DNA from: DASZMX01 sp035551475 | Lineage (GTDB): Bacteria > Verrucomicrobiota > Verrucomicrobiia > Limisphaerales > Palsa-1400 | Length of the DNA: 64,000 nucleotides | Reading direction: 5' to 3' | Assembly (NCBI GenBank): GCA_035551475.1 | Contig: DASZMX010000103.1 | Span: forward strand, 30,881 to 94,880 | Part shown: in pieces, positions 1 through 7,705 of the stretch | How positions within the stretch are numbered: position 1 is the stretch's first letter | Layout of the letters: every line of letters begins with the position of its first letter | The notes under the pieces: model-generated | Database searches by the model: none | Seen by the model: the letters and a program-made list of their open reading frames with translations, nothing else | Told to the model about the DNA's origin: nothing | Program-made: the position numbers and the translations under genes

Positions 1-85
1 CGGCCAAGGGCGACGCGCGCAGTTCCGGCTCCTGCCGCCACACGGCTTGCAAATGAAATTGCGGCAGATAGATGACGGCAAACAT
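1..85 (-). CDS. imuB: ImuB-like Y-family DNA polymerase, N-terminal fragment
   Basis: Only the first 28 codons are in the window; the ATG is at 85-83 and the gene runs off the left edge. The visible start, MFAVIYLPQFHLQAV, resembles the first strand of the Y-family polymerase fold as found in ImuB proteins, which lack catalytic residues and act with ImuA and DnaE2 in damage-induced mutagenesis (family knowledge). It begins one base after the stop codon of the upstream imuA-like gene, so the two are certainly co-transcribed. Identity rests on the short N-terminus plus the neighbour; another DinB/UmuC-type protein cannot be excluded. Confidence 0.6.
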   Translation of the reverse strand, partial: MFAVIYLPQFHLQAVWRQEPELRASPLA

Positions 86-86
86 T

Positions 87-770
87 TTAACCTGCTTCCG
101 CGATGGCTGTAGCCGTTTCGCGGCTCACATGGGAGCGGGTCACGGCGAATTTTAACTCGCGCGCGATGTCTTCCGGCTCCTTGTCCAAATCCGCCAGGGT
201 GAAGCGGTTTTCCAGGTTCACCCGCACCTCCGCGCACGGAATCATGGCGGCGGCGGTCAGCGTCACCAAGACCGTCCCGGACTGCTGTGCGATTCTCTGC
301 AGCCGATACCACGTCGTGGCGGAGATTTTGCGCAATTGCCCATTCGGATTCATTTGCAAATCCAATGCCACGAGAGGCAGATTCCGGTCGCGCAAAAGCA
401 GATCGGCGGCTTTGGCCGCTTCCTCCGCGTTGTGGCAACGCACCCACAGCAAGCGCGACAACGCCGCCGCGCTCATTCCGGCGGGATCAAAGCCATCGCA
501 GCCATCAATCAACCCCATCAATTGGCGCCGTTGCTGGGCCTGCCCCAGCAAGCTGCGCAGAAAAACCGCGCCGCCCCCATCGCACACGATTTCGCTGATG
601 GCGCCCGTCGGAAGGCCGCCCTGCAACGATTCATCCAGCCTCTTGAAGCCCGTCGGCCAGCACGGATGAACCCGCGCCGCCACCCCCTCAGTCCAGGCCG
701 GAACTTGTGGAAAGCGCTCGGCTAAAACCCGCCGCAACTGAATGATGCCATTGGCCGACGCTGCTTTCAC
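87..770 (-). CDS. imuA: ImuA-like RecA-fold protein of SOS mutasome
   Basis: A 227-residue protein with the ImuA/SulA-like RecA-fold layout: a segment PTGFKRLDESLQGGLPTGAISEIV (residues about 39-62) corresponding to the RecA entry with a degenerate P-loop, and hydrophobic core strands around residues 105 and 165. ImuA partners ImuB and DnaE2 in translesion synthesis and is SOS-controlled in many bacteria (established). The start is GTG at 770-768 with no obvious ribosome site. It is immediately followed by the imuB-like gene (start one base after this stop). A LexA-like site and a TAATAT -10 box lie just upstream. No dnaE2 is visible; it would be beyond the left edge. Confidence 0.7.
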   Translation of the reverse strand: MKAASANGIIQLRRVLAERFPQVPAWTEGVAARVHPCWPTGFKRLDESLQGGLPTGAISEIVCDGGGAVFLRSLLGQAQQRRQLMGLIDGCDGFDPAGMSAAALSRLLWVRCHNAEEAAKAADLLLRDRNLPLVALDLQMNPNGQLRKISATTWYRLQRIAQQSGTVLVTLTAAAMIPCAEVRVNLENRFTLADLDKEPEDIARELKFAVTRSHVSRETATAIAEAG

Positions 771-775
771 ACGCT

Positions 776-794
776 TGTTCCACCCAAAATATTA
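776..794 (-). promoter_or_regulatory. Candidate SOS operator and -10 box of imuA
   Basis: On the minus strand 789-776 reads TTTTGGGTGGAACA, matching 8 of 10 fixed positions of TGTTC-N4-GAACA, the motif I recall for verrucomicrobial LexA. It directly abuts a TAATAT hexamer (794-789) that could be the -10 box, so a repressor here would cover the transcription start. The GTG start of imuA is 5 bases downstream. Only one half-site (GAACA) is perfect. Confidence 0.4.
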
Positions 795-948
795 CACAAC
801 CCTTCCCCGTTGAAAATTCTTCATTCCACGAATCCTCCTCCCCAGGGTCAGACAACCGCTGTCCCGCCTTAAAAAAATGACAAAACCCGTGCGCCGCGCC
901 GCCAAAAAAACGGAAATCGAGAATTCAATCTTCCCGCAAAAACACCTT

Positions 949-1332
949 TCAAAGCAGGGCGACGGGATATTGCCTTATAAAAGAATCGGACGAGGCGAGC
1001 GTCAGACCATGAGCCTTTGCTTGACAAACCAACATGCGATCGAAGGGATCGCGATGCAGCGCCGGCAAATTGCTCAAGTGCGCGACAGCAGCTTCATCCA
1101 CCGCCAGCGACGCGATCATATGTTTTTCGCGTTGAAGCGGGACAAATTGCGCGGCTGGCTGCGGCAAGGGAAGTTTGCCAAGGCTATTTTTTAGGGAAAT
1201 CTCCCAGAACGAAACGACGCTTAGAAACACCTCATTCTGCGGGTCGCGCACGGCGGTTGTGATTTCTGTGGATAATTTGGCATCGCCGGTCACAAGCCAG
1301 AGGAATTCGCATGTATCCAGCAGAATCCTCAT
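949..1332 (-). CDS. PIN-domain ribonuclease toxin (VapC-like)
   Basis: A 127-residue single PIN domain. The acidic metal-binding set is visible: D6 in LLDTCEFLW, E44 in SFWEISLK, D98 in RDPFDRML and D116 in ASSD. VapC toxins cleave tRNA or rRNA and are neutralised by a cognate antitoxin (established for the family). The ATG overlaps the stop of the upstream antitoxin gene by an ATGA junction, typical of TA modules. The usual LLDTH start motif has Cys instead of His here. All catalytic acids are present, so it looks active. Confidence 0.85.
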   Translation of the reverse strand: MRILLDTCEFLWLVTGDAKLSTEITTAVRDPQNEVFLSVVSFWEISLKNSLGKLPLPQPAAQFVPLQREKHMIASLAVDEAAVAHLSNLPALHRDPFDRMLVCQAKAHGLTLASSDSFIRQYPVALL

Positions 1333-1550
1333 TTGCCTTCAAACGATTGTAATACGTCTTCAGGCAGAGGGGCATTAAAGTCGTCTGGCACGGTAAACTC
1401 GCCCTTGGCCAACCCAATCGGACGGGGCTGAGAGAGTGGGTGTGGGCTCAGAATGGTAAGCAGGCCAGACGCCTTCTCGGGCAAGGCCTCCGCGCCTTTC
1501 GACGAAACCCGCCCATGATCAATTTCGACTTCAAGTGTCCGATAGCTCAC
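1329..1550 (-). CDS. Antitoxin partner of PIN toxin
   Basis: A 73-residue small protein starting MSYRTLEVEIDHG, with a C-terminal tail VPDDFNAPLPEDVLQSFEGK of the kind found in DUF2281/VapB-like antitoxins, where a flexible C-terminus wraps the PIN toxin. It overlaps the toxin start by 4 nt (ATGA). I place the start at the GTG at 1550; a TTG three codons further upstream is possible, but the GTG sits 7 nt after an AATATT -10-like hexamer. TA operons are usually autorepressed by the antitoxin-toxin complex; no palindromic operator was obvious. Confidence 0.75.
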   Translation of the reverse strand: MSYRTLEVEIDHGRVSSKGAEALPEKASGLLTILSPHPLSQPRPIGLAKGEFTVPDDFNAPLPEDVLQSFEGK

Positions 1551-1557
1551 GAAGTTC

Positions 1558-1585
1558 AATATTTAAAGATGGCAACTAGGTTCAA
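1558..1585 (-). promoter_or_regulatory. Promoter of TA module, leaderless type
   Basis: TTGAAC (1585-1580), 16-nt spacer, AATATT (1563-1558), then 7 nt to the GTG at 1550. The transcript would begin at or next to the start codon. Assigned by eye. Confidence 0.35.
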
Positions 1586-1765
1586 ATCCGCAAACATTCC
1601 TCAAGGCCCGCCAGCGAGTCCAAGGCGCTCATCAACCAAACCATACCACCTTGGAGGCATCCTGCGCAAACTCGAAAGGTTACCTTCGGACACTCGAAGC
1701 AAGAGCGGCGTTTCACCACGGCGCCGTGATTTTGCGCGAAGAAACGTTAGTCGAAAATTACGAAA

Positions 1766-1850
1766 TGGTGCGCTTAGCAGGACTTGAACCTGCACGGATT
1801 TCTCCACTACCACCTCAAAGTAGCGTGTCTGCCAATTCCACCATAAGCGC
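1766..1850 (-). tRNA. tRNA-Leu (anticodon GAG)
   Basis: Cloverleaf drawn by eye on the minus strand: acceptor GCGCTTA pairs with TAAGCGC, D arm GTG/CAC, anticodon stem CTACT/GGTAG around the loop TTGAGGT giving anticodon GAG (reads CUC/CUU), a variable arm of class II size, T loop TTCAAGT, and an encoded CCA at the 3' end (1768-1766). Length 85 nt. It stands alone between a TA module and a small gene. Confidence 0.93.
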
Positions 1851-1899
1851 AACCGATGACGCCAAAATTGTGGCAGAACCGGCGGGGGCGCGCAAGCGT

Positions 1900-2142
1900 C
1901 TAATCAAATTGCCAGAGGTTCCCCTGCTCGTCGCGATTTTCCTCGTCGATGCCGAGGAAGGATTTGGCTTCGCGCACGGCTTTTTCAAACGTATCGGCTT
2001 CCAGGCGCATGACGGTGGTGGTTCCGTTTTGGATGGGATATTCGAGATAAAGCGCCTCGTCTTCTTCGTCCAGAATGCGGGCGAATTTGACGTTCTCAGG
2101 CGGGGTGGTTTCCCCTTTCTGCTCGGGCATTTCACTTAACAC
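1900..2142 (-). CDS. Small acidic hypothetical protein
   Basis: An 80-residue protein rich in Glu and Asp (for example ARILDEEDEALYLEY) with a likely alpha/beta fold and no signal peptide or membrane segment. I do not recognise the family. The start is taken as GTG at 2142, because a TTGTGT / TAGTGT promoter ends 6 nt before it; an internal ATG at 2130 is the alternative. It lies downstream of no other gene on this strand and just upstream of tRNA-Leu. Confidence 0.6.
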   Translation of the reverse strand: MLSEMPEQKGETTPPENVKFARILDEEDEALYLEYPIQNGTTTVMRLEADTFEKAVREAKSFLGIDEENRDEQGNLWQFD

Positions 2143-2148
2143 GCCTAC

Positions 2149-2176
2149 ACACTAGGCGGATTAAAGCGAAACACAA
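2149..2176 (-). promoter_or_regulatory. Leaderless-type promoter of small acidic gene
   Basis: TTGTGT (2176-2171), 16-nt spacer, TAGTGT (2154-2149), then 6 nt to the GTG at 2142. No Shine-Dalgarno sequence is present. Confidence 0.4.
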
Positions 2177-2270
2177 GACGCGGGACATGCGCGAAAAATC
2201 AGGTTGCGCGGCCGGTGAATGGTTTTACGGTGAACATGCGGCGCGCCGCTCCCCCTGCGGAAAAGGATTT

Positions 2271-2687
2271 ATGGAAATAAAACAAAACGATCCCGCGAAA
2301 GCGCACGAATTCTTCACGGAAAAAATCGAGTTCACCACCGACCCGTTTTCGGTGTCGCAAAGCCTCAAGAAAAAAGTGGACATCAATGTGGTGGATGTCC
2401 GCGCGGCGGAAGACTACGCCAAGGGGCATGTGCCCGGCGCGATCAACCTGCCGAGCGACCAATGGAAGTCGCCCGCAGGCTTGCGCAAAGACGCGGCGAA
2501 TGTCCTCTACTGTTACAATCAGCAATGTCATCTGGCGGCGCTGGCGGCGGCGGAATTCTCCGCCCAAGGCTTTCCGGTGATGGAAATGGACGGCGGTTTC
2601 GAGGCGTGGAAACAGCATGACCTGGAGGTCGAGACGGGCGCAAATGCGCGCGCGAACGGCAAACGCCAGATGGCGGTCTCGGCTTAA
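2271..2687 (+). CDS. Cytoplasmic rhodanese-like protein
   Basis: A 138-residue single rhodanese domain. VDVRAAEDYAKGHVPGAINLP is the CH2A-type motif, and the active-site loop LYCYNQQCH carries Cys81 and Cys86, so sulfur transfer chemistry is possible. The start is the ATG at 2271 because AAAAGGA lies 4 nt upstream; an in-frame start at 2187 would add a non-homologous tail. It has no signal peptide, unlike the second rhodanese at 5006-5404. Substrate unknown. Confidence 0.8.
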   Translation: MEIKQNDPAKAHEFFTEKIEFTTDPFSVSQSLKKKVDINVVDVRAAEDYAKGHVPGAINLPSDQWKSPAGLRKDAANVLYCYNQQCHLAALAAAEFSAQGFPVMEMDGGFEAWKQHDLEVETGANARANGKRQMAVSA

Positions 2688-2709
2688 AAAGCCGGCGCCG
2701 GGGTTTTGG

Positions 2710-2738
2710 TTGGCAAGGCGCGCCATAGTTCGTAGCAT
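2710..2738 (+). promoter_or_regulatory. Leaderless-type promoter of GH26 gene
   Basis: TTGGCA (2710-2715), 17-nt spacer, TAGCAT (2733-2738), then 9 nt to the ATG at 2748. No ribosome site is visible. Confidence 0.45.
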
Positions 2739-2747
2739 CGTGCGACG

Positions 2748-3791
2748 ATGAATTTACGCCGCTGCGGATGGTGGGCCTCTGTCTTGGTCGTTGGGACAAT
2801 CCTGGTCGCGGGCTTGTCGGCCTTCGGCCAAAATGCCGCTAATCCCGCCAATCCGCATGCCAATGCGAAGGCGCGCGCTCTCTTGAAATATTTTCAAGAG
2901 CTTTCGGCGACGACGAACCGGCACATTTTGTCGGGGCAATTCACGCAGTTTGGCGCCGGCGCGAACTTGCGGATCATCGACCAAATTAACGCGTCCACGG
3001 GTCATCGTCCGGCGATCGTGGGCGTGGATTACGCCGACCTCCCCACCGACATCACGACCAACCACCCGAATCGCACGGTCATAGATTACTGGCGCCAGGG
3101 CGGCATCGTGACGGTGAGCGCGCACATGTATGATCCGGCCAACACCAACGACTACGGCTTGCGCGACAAAGGCGTGGATCTCGCGACCCTGTTGAGTCCC
3201 GGCAAAACGCATGACGAATGGATGCATGAGCTGGATTTGATCGCGGCGGGGCTGCGGCAACTGAAAGATTCCGGCGTGGTGGTGTTGTGGCGTCCCTTTC
3301 ATGAAATGAACGGGGCATGGTTTTGGTGGGGCGGCAAGGAGCCGGAGCTCTTCATCAAGGTGTGGCGGCAAATGTTTGACTACTTTACGGACGTGAAAGG
3401 GCTGGATAATTTGCTCTGGGTTTATGCGCCGAATCACGGGCGGAAAACGGCCGCTTATTATCCCGGGGACCGTTACGCGGATTTGGTCGGGCTCGACGCT
3501 TACACTGATTTTATTGACACCAATCACATTCAGGGTTTTGCGGCGGTGGCCGCCCTGCCCAAGCCTTTTGGCTTCACTGAATTCGGACCGCATGGGGCGA
3601 GCAATCCGCCGGGCGACTATGACTTTTTGCGGTTCATTGAGGGGATCGAAAAGAATTTTCCCCAGACCTGCTTTTTTATGTGCTGGAATGACAAATGGAG
3701 CCTGGCGCGCAATGAGCACACGAAGGAGCTGCTCAGCCGTCCGGCCATCATCAACCGCGAAGATCTTCCGTCCGGCCTGACCGGCAAATAA
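2748..3791 (+). CDS. Secreted glycoside hydrolase family 26 (beta-mannanase-like)
   Basis: A 347-residue protein with an N-terminal signal peptide (hydrophobic core to about residue 27, cleavage near AFGQ). The GH26 TIM barrel carries the acid/base Glu186 in WRPFHEMNG and the nucleophile Glu278 in GFTEFGPHG; both are intact. GH26 enzymes hydrolyse beta-1,4-mannans (a few act on other beta-glucans). No carbohydrate-binding module is present. It is followed 2 nt later by an RlmI-like gene and probably shares its transcript, a functionally unrelated pairing. Confidence 0.85.
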   Translation: MNLRRCGWWASVLVVGTILVAGLSAFGQNAANPANPHANAKARALLKYFQELSATTNRHILSGQFTQFGAGANLRIIDQINASTGHRPAIVGVDYADLPTDITTNHPNRTVIDYWRQGGIVTVSAHMYDPANTNDYGLRDKGVDLATLLSPGKTHDEWMHELDLIAAGLRQLKDSGVVVLWRPFHEMNGAWFWWGGKEPELFIKVWRQMFDYFTDVKGLDNLLWVYAPNHGRKTAAYYPGDRYADLVGLDAYTDFIDTNHIQGFAAVAALPKPFGFTEFGPHGASNPPGDYDFLRFIEGIEKNFPQTCFFMCWNDKWSLARNEHTKELLSRPAIINREDLPSGLTGK

Positions 3792-3793
3792 TC

Positions 3794-4996
3794 ATGGAAT
3801 CCTTACCGACTGTTATTGTTAAACCCGGACAAGCCGACCGTGTGATCGCCGGGCATCCGTGGATTTATGGCGCCTCCGTCATGCGCTTGACTGGCCCCGC
3901 CGCAGATGGCGCGCTGGTGCAGGTCAAAGACCATCGGCAACGCCTGCTCGGCGTGGGGCTGTATAATTCCAAATCCAAGATTCATGTCCGCATTCTCGCG
4001 CCGGATCGGGTGGAATTGAATCGCGAGTTTTTTGTCGAGCGCATCCGGGCGGCCCTCGCGGTGCGGGAACGGCGTTTGCCCGGCGCCACGTCCTTTCGCG
4101 TGGTCAACGCCGAGAGCGATTTTCTCAGCGGCTTGATCATCGATAAATACGCTGACGTGCTGGTGGTGCAAATTTCCTCGCTCGGCATGGACCAGCGCAA
4201 GGCTCTGATCGTGGAGGCGTTGCAGGCGATTTTTTCACCGCGCGCCATCGTGGAGCGGAGCGAGGCGTCCTTTCGGAAATTCGAGGGCTTGGAAGAGGCC
4301 AACGGCGTGCTTTTCGGAGCGGTCGCCGGCCCCGTGCCCATTGAGCTCAACGGCTTAAAGTTTGAGGTGGATATTGCCGGGGGCCACAAGACGGGCCTCT
4401 ATCTGGATCAACAACGCAATTACCAACTCGTGGCCGAACTCATGCCGCGCGGACAAATTCTGGACTGTTTCAGCTTTCTCGGCGGGTTCGCGCTGCATTG
4501 CGGCCGGGCCGGCGCCGCGCAGGTGCATGGTTTGGATCAAAGCGAAACAGCGGTCGCCGCCGCGCAACGCCACGCGCAGGCCAACGGCTTAGCGGGCCGA
4601 TGCACCTTCGAAACGGTCAATGTATTTGACTGGATGAAGGCCCAAACAATCGTCAAGCCTCACGAGAAAGTAATCCCGCGCTTCGACGGAATCATCCTCG
4701 ACCCGCCGTCTTTCACGCGCAATCGGGCGTCCGTGCCGGATGCGGTGCGGGGCTACAAGGAAATACATTTGCGCGCGTTGAAGCTGCTGCGCACGGGAGG
4801 TGTTTTGGCCACATTTTGCTGTTCGCACCACGTGGACGCCGCGCTCTTCGAGTCCATCGCGATGGAAGCGTCCTTTGACGCCCGGCGCGTGCTGCGCCGC
4901 ATTGCGACCTTTTCGCAAAGCCCCGACCACCCAATTCTTCCGGCCATCCCCGAGACCGAGTATTTGAAGGGATTCGCCTACGAAGTGGCGAAGTAA
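3794..4996 (+). CDS. rlmI: Class I rRNA large-subunit methyltransferase, RlmI-like
   Basis: A 400-residue protein with the RlmI/YccW architecture: N-terminal PUA domain (residues about 1-85, VIVKPGQADRVIAGHPWIYG), a linker fold, and a C-terminal Rossmann methyltransferase with SAM motif LDCFSFLGGFALHCGRAGA (about 221-239) and catalytic region FDGIILDPPSF followed by CCSHHV. E. coli RlmI makes m5C1962 in 23S rRNA; the exact target base here is inferred. It starts 2 nt after the mannanase stop, with no separate promoter seen. Confidence 0.82.
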   Translation: MESLPTVIVKPGQADRVIAGHPWIYGASVMRLTGPAADGALVQVKDHRQRLLGVGLYNSKSKIHVRILAPDRVELNREFFVERIRAALAVRERRLPGATSFRVVNAESDFLSGLIIDKYADVLVVQISSLGMDQRKALIVEALQAIFSPRAIVERSEASFRKFEGLEEANGVLFGAVAGPVPIELNGLKFEVDIAGGHKTGLYLDQQRNYQLVAELMPRGQILDCFSFLGGFALHCGRAGAAQVHGLDQSETAVAAAQRHAQANGLAGRCTFETVNVFDWMKAQTIVKPHEKVIPRFDGIILDPPSFTRNRASVPDAVRGYKEIHLRALKLLRTGGVLATFCCSHHVDAALFESIAMEASFDARRVLRRIATFSQSPDHPILPAIPETEYLKGFAYEVAK

Positions 4997-5005
4997 GGCG
5001 GGCGT

Positions 5006-5404
5006 TTAGCTGCCTTTTTCGGTCTTTTCGCCAGCGTCCTTCCAACCAGCGATGCCGGCGCGAAGGTGCTTGATGTTTTTGTAGCCAAGTTTCTTGGCGG
5101 CTTCGGCGGCGCCGAGATAGGCCTGGCATTGGGGATTGCCGCAATAGGCCACCACCAGGGCATTCTTGTCTGCCGGCAACGCCTTGGCCAACTGCTCTTT
5201 TTCGGCCGTGAAATCGATGGCGCCCGGAATATGGCCCGCCTGCCATGAATCGCTGCCGTTGGCGTCGAGCAGGACGACTTTCTTGGCGGCCATGGCCGAC
5301 TTCAAATCGCCAATCGTGATGTCAGGGAATTCGGCCGCGAACACGCTAGCCGTGAACAACAGGGTGGAAACGAGGATAAATAATTTCTTCATAGCGATTT
5401 TCAT
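5006..5404 (-). CDS. Exported rhodanese-like protein
   Basis: A 132-residue protein with a signal peptide (KKLFILVSTLLFTASVFA, cleavage before AEFPD) followed by a rhodanese fold ending in the active-site segment AYCGNPQCQAYLG. It would act in the periplasm. A GGAGAGG ribosome site precedes two adjacent ATGs (5407 and 5404); 5404 gives the better spacing. It lies 50 nt downstream of the 59-residue membrane protein gene and the hisS gene on the same strand, so a three-gene operon is likely. Confidence 0.75.
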   Translation of the reverse strand: MKIAMKKLFILVSTLLFTASVFAAEFPDITIGDLKSAMAAKKVVLLDANGSDSWQAGHIPGAIDFTAEKEQLAKALPADKNALVVAYCGNPQCQAYLGAAEAAKKLGYKNIKHLRAGIAGWKDAGEKTEKGS

Positions 5405-5454
5405 CATAATCCTCTCCCGCCAGCCAGTCAAACACCCGTGGCTGCGGCGGCCCT

Positions 5455-5634
5455 TCATTCGGATGGGCGCTTTCCTTTAATTATCACCGCCAAAAAGGCG
5501 GCAGCCACGGCCAGGTCACAAAAAAAATAAAATAATTTGCGATGATCGTCCTGAACGTGAAGGAGTTCCGCAAACGCCATGATTAAGAAGACATAAAAGA
5601 ATATCGAGCACACCCGATGGATAATGCGCCTCAC
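5455..5634 (-). CDS. Small two-helix membrane protein
   Basis: A 59-residue reading frame starting at GTG 5634 and preceded by a good ribosome site (GGAAGGGA, 6 nt before the GTG). It encodes two hydrophobic stretches, CSIFFYVFLIMAFAELL (about residues 9-25) and LFYFFCDLAVAAAFLAVII (about 34-52), separated by a charged loop HVQDDHRK and ending in KGKRPSE. This pattern predicts a helical hairpin with both termini in the cytoplasm. It sits between hisS and the exported rhodanese on the same strand. I do not recognise the family; the good ribosome site and the hydrophobic pattern are the reasons to believe it is real. Confidence 0.6.
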   Translation of the reverse strand: MRRIIHRVCSIFFYVFLIMAFAELLHVQDDHRKLFYFFCDLAVAAAFLAVIIKGKRPSE

Positions 5635-5666
5635 TTTATTCCCTTCCCGTTCTTCACGCCATGACG

Positions 5667-6923
5667 CTACGCATTGGGCCGCCGCGGCAGATCCCCTTTC
5701 CCTGCGATAATCTTTTCCTCCCGCGTGGCAAGATTCTTCAGCTTGATCGCCACTTCGCCGGACGCCGTCCGCTCCAGTTTCACTGTGGCCCCGGCCTTCA
5801 GTTCCAGCGCGCGTTTGAATTGTTTGTCCGGTTTTTGCGGCGTGAGCGAGTATTCGACGCAGAATCCAAGGCCGCGCAAGTAATGCGTTAAATCCAGAGA
5901 AGCCGGCCGCAATTCCTCGTCCTCAATCAGGCAGTAATATTCCACCCGCGAATCAAACGCAGGCAATTTGCCGCGTTGTTTTAGCAACTCGGCCAGCACG
6001 ACGTCCCCCATCCCAAAGCCCAACGCCGGCAGATCCACTTTTCCGCCGCTGATCAGCTTGATCAAATTATCGTAACGGCCTCCGCCGGCGATGGCGCGAA
6101 ACTCGCCTTTCTTGTCAAACGCCTCAAAAACCACGCCGGTGTAATAAGCCAGGCCGCGGATGACGTAATAATCCACCTTCACAAAATCAGCCAGGCCGCG
6201 ATGGCCCAGATTGTCGAGGATCGCCTGCAATTCCGCGGTCGGCTTGCCGTCCTTGATAAAAGCCGTGACTTCCTCAAACGAAATACCGAGCGCGGCCAGC
6301 CGGGCGCGGCTTTCGGCCGGATCTTCGCGCTCCAGTTTATCAATGATCTGGTAAAAGCCATACGCCTGATCGGCCTGGCCGCCGTGCTGCGCGAAGAACT
6401 CCTCCCACGCATGCCGGCTGCTCAAGCGCACGACAAAATCCTCCGGCCCGAGCCCCAACGCCCGCAAAGTGTCAATCAAAAGCGCGATCAATTCCGCATC
6501 CGCGCCGGAGCTGGCCTCGCCGATGATGTCGGCATTGAATTGGAAATGCTCGCGCAGGCGGCCCTTTTGCTGGCGCTCGTAGCGGAATAGTTGGGGAATG
6601 GCGAACCACTTGATCGGCTTTTTGTAATTCCGCTCGTGGGCAGCCGCCATGCGCGCCAAAGTCGGCGTCATCTCCGCGCGGAGAGCGACGGCGCGATCGC
6701 CTTTGTCGGTGAAGTTATATAGCTGCCCCACGATTTCCGCGCCGCTTTTGAGCGTGTAAAGCTCCAGCGGCTCAAGGGGCGGCCCGTCATATTCCTGAAA
6801 GGCGTAACGCCGCGCCGCGCTTCGCCAGCAATCAAAAATGTGACGGCGAACATCCGCGCTGGCGGCGTCAGGATGCGGCAGCGGTTCCGGATAAAAATCC
6901 CGAAATCCAGGCAATCGTTCCAT
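5667..6923 (-). CDS. hisS: Histidyl-tRNA synthetase
   Basis: A 418-residue class II synthetase. Visible motifs: RAEMTPTLARMAA, motif 2 region QLFRYERQQKGRLREHFQF, the histidine-binding segment GLAYYTGVVFEAFD, and motif 3 GGGRYDNLI...GFGMGDVVL, then a C-terminal anticodon-binding domain. It charges tRNA-His. The ATG at 6923 gives the canonical start MERLPGFRDFYPEP; an upstream TTG at 6962 is less likely. The start codon directly follows the T-tract of an intrinsic terminator-like hairpin and has no ribosome site, so expression appears to need read-through or an alternative start of transcription. The HisZ paralogue was considered but motif 3 and the C-terminal domain are intact. Confidence 0.9.
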   Translation of the reverse strand: MERLPGFRDFYPEPLPHPDAASADVRRHIFDCWRSAARRYAFQEYDGPPLEPLELYTLKSGAEIVGQLYNFTDKGDRAVALRAEMTPTLARMAAAHERNYKKPIKWFAIPQLFRYERQQKGRLREHFQFNADIIGEASSGADAELIALLIDTLRALGLGPEDFVVRLSSRHAWEEFFAQHGGQADQAYGFYQIIDKLEREDPAESRARLAALGISFEEVTAFIKDGKPTAELQAILDNLGHRGLADFVKVDYYVIRGLAYYTGVVFEAFDKKGEFRAIAGGGRYDNLIKLISGGKVDLPALGFGMGDVVLAELLKQRGKLPAFDSRVEYYCLIEDEELRPASLDLTHYLRGLGFCVEYSLTPQKPDKQFKRALELKAGATVKLERTASGEVAIKLKNLATREEKIIAGKGDLPRRPNA

Positions 6924-6958
6924 AAAAATAAAAGGGGCCACGAGCAAACGCAGCCCCT
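6924..6958 (-). terminator. Intrinsic terminator or attenuator abutting hisS
   Basis: On the minus strand AGGGGC-TGCG pairs with CGTG-GCCCCT (arms 6958-6949 and 6942-6933, two G-U pairs, 6-nt loop) and is followed by TTTTATTTTT. It ends one base before the hisS ATG and lies 28 nt after the stop of the upstream gene. It could terminate the upstream gene, attenuate hisS, or both. Confidence 0.7.
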
Positions 6959-6985
6959 GCAAGACTCTAAAAAGGCGTGGCTGGC

Positions 6986-7705
6986 CTAGGTGGACATTTT
7001 GCCTTTGGCCTCGTCCGGCACGCTGATCTTGGTCGTGCCCACGTCTTTAAACTCCGTCGTGCTCGTGCGATCGATCGGGCGCTCTTCACCGTTGAATTCG
7101 CGCGTCCCGCTGATCTTGTATTCATATTTAGTCAGGACGCCGTCCTTGATCCAGAACTTAACGGAGCCTTTCGGATCCTTCACCTCAGGCGGTGTGCCGC
7201 CCTGGCGTCCGCGCCGGCCGAAAGCTGCGAGGGCCTTGACGCCGTCTTCGGTCAATTCGCCGGAAATGACGTTATCCGCCGCGGCAAGCGACTTCGTTTT
7301 GCCTGCCAAATCGGATGCTTCATCCGCCGGCGCCTTGAAATTCTGCATGCGCATGGCCAGGAAACGGGTGAAATTTGGTCCGCCGCCGCCGTCATCCTTG
7401 GCAGCGTCTTCCAGCGATTTCCAGCCATCCTCGGTTTTGATGGCGCCTTTGCCATTCTTGACAATGGTCGTCATGGTGTTGTCCTGAAAGGTGTAAGTGA
7501 TGTAAGCCAGGCCGTCCTTTTGGATTTTCCCTTCCGTCGGTCCAGGCGTGAAATTCGCCATTTCGACCTTCGTGACCCAGCTATAATTCTCGCTGGCGCC
7601 GAGCTTCTTGGCGGCGTTCAGCACGTCGTCTTTGGGGGTGGAATCCGCGGCGATCAATGATCCCGCAGCCAGCAGGAGGGCGGCGCAGAGGGCATTTGTT
7701 TTCAT
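6986..7705 (-). CDS. Exported hypothetical protein
   Basis: A 239-residue protein with a signal peptide (MKTNALCAALLLAAGSLIAA). The mature part is rich in beta-strand patterns, with a Gly-rich loop DDGGGGPN and a C-terminal beta region TKYEYKISGTREFNGEE. I recognise it only as the kind of exported protein common in Verrucomicrobia; no function is assigned. The ATG at 7705 has AAAGGA 5 nt upstream, so this gene uses a normal Shine-Dalgarno. A terminator hairpin follows its stop. Confidence 0.7.
   Translation of the reverse strand: MKTNALCAALLLAAGSLIAADSTPKDDVLNAAKKLGASENYSWVTKVEMANFTPGPTEGKIQKDGLAYITYTFQDNTMTTIVKNGKGAIKTEDGWKSLEDAAKDDGGGGPNFTRFLAMRMQNFKAPADEASDLAGKTKSLAAADNVISGELTEDGVKALAAFGRRGRQGGTPPEVKDPKGSVKFWIKDGVLTKYEYKISGTREFNGEERPIDRTSTTEFKDVGTTKISVPDEAKGKMST

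Noticed and set aside
877..1194. 105-codon plus-strand frame starting MTKPVRRAAKKTE
   Set aside because: The first residues look gene-like, but most of it is antisense to the PIN toxin, and no family was recognised.
1575..1600. GGTTCAAATCC, tRNA T-loop-like
   Set aside because: The flanks do not form a T-stem or a cloverleaf.
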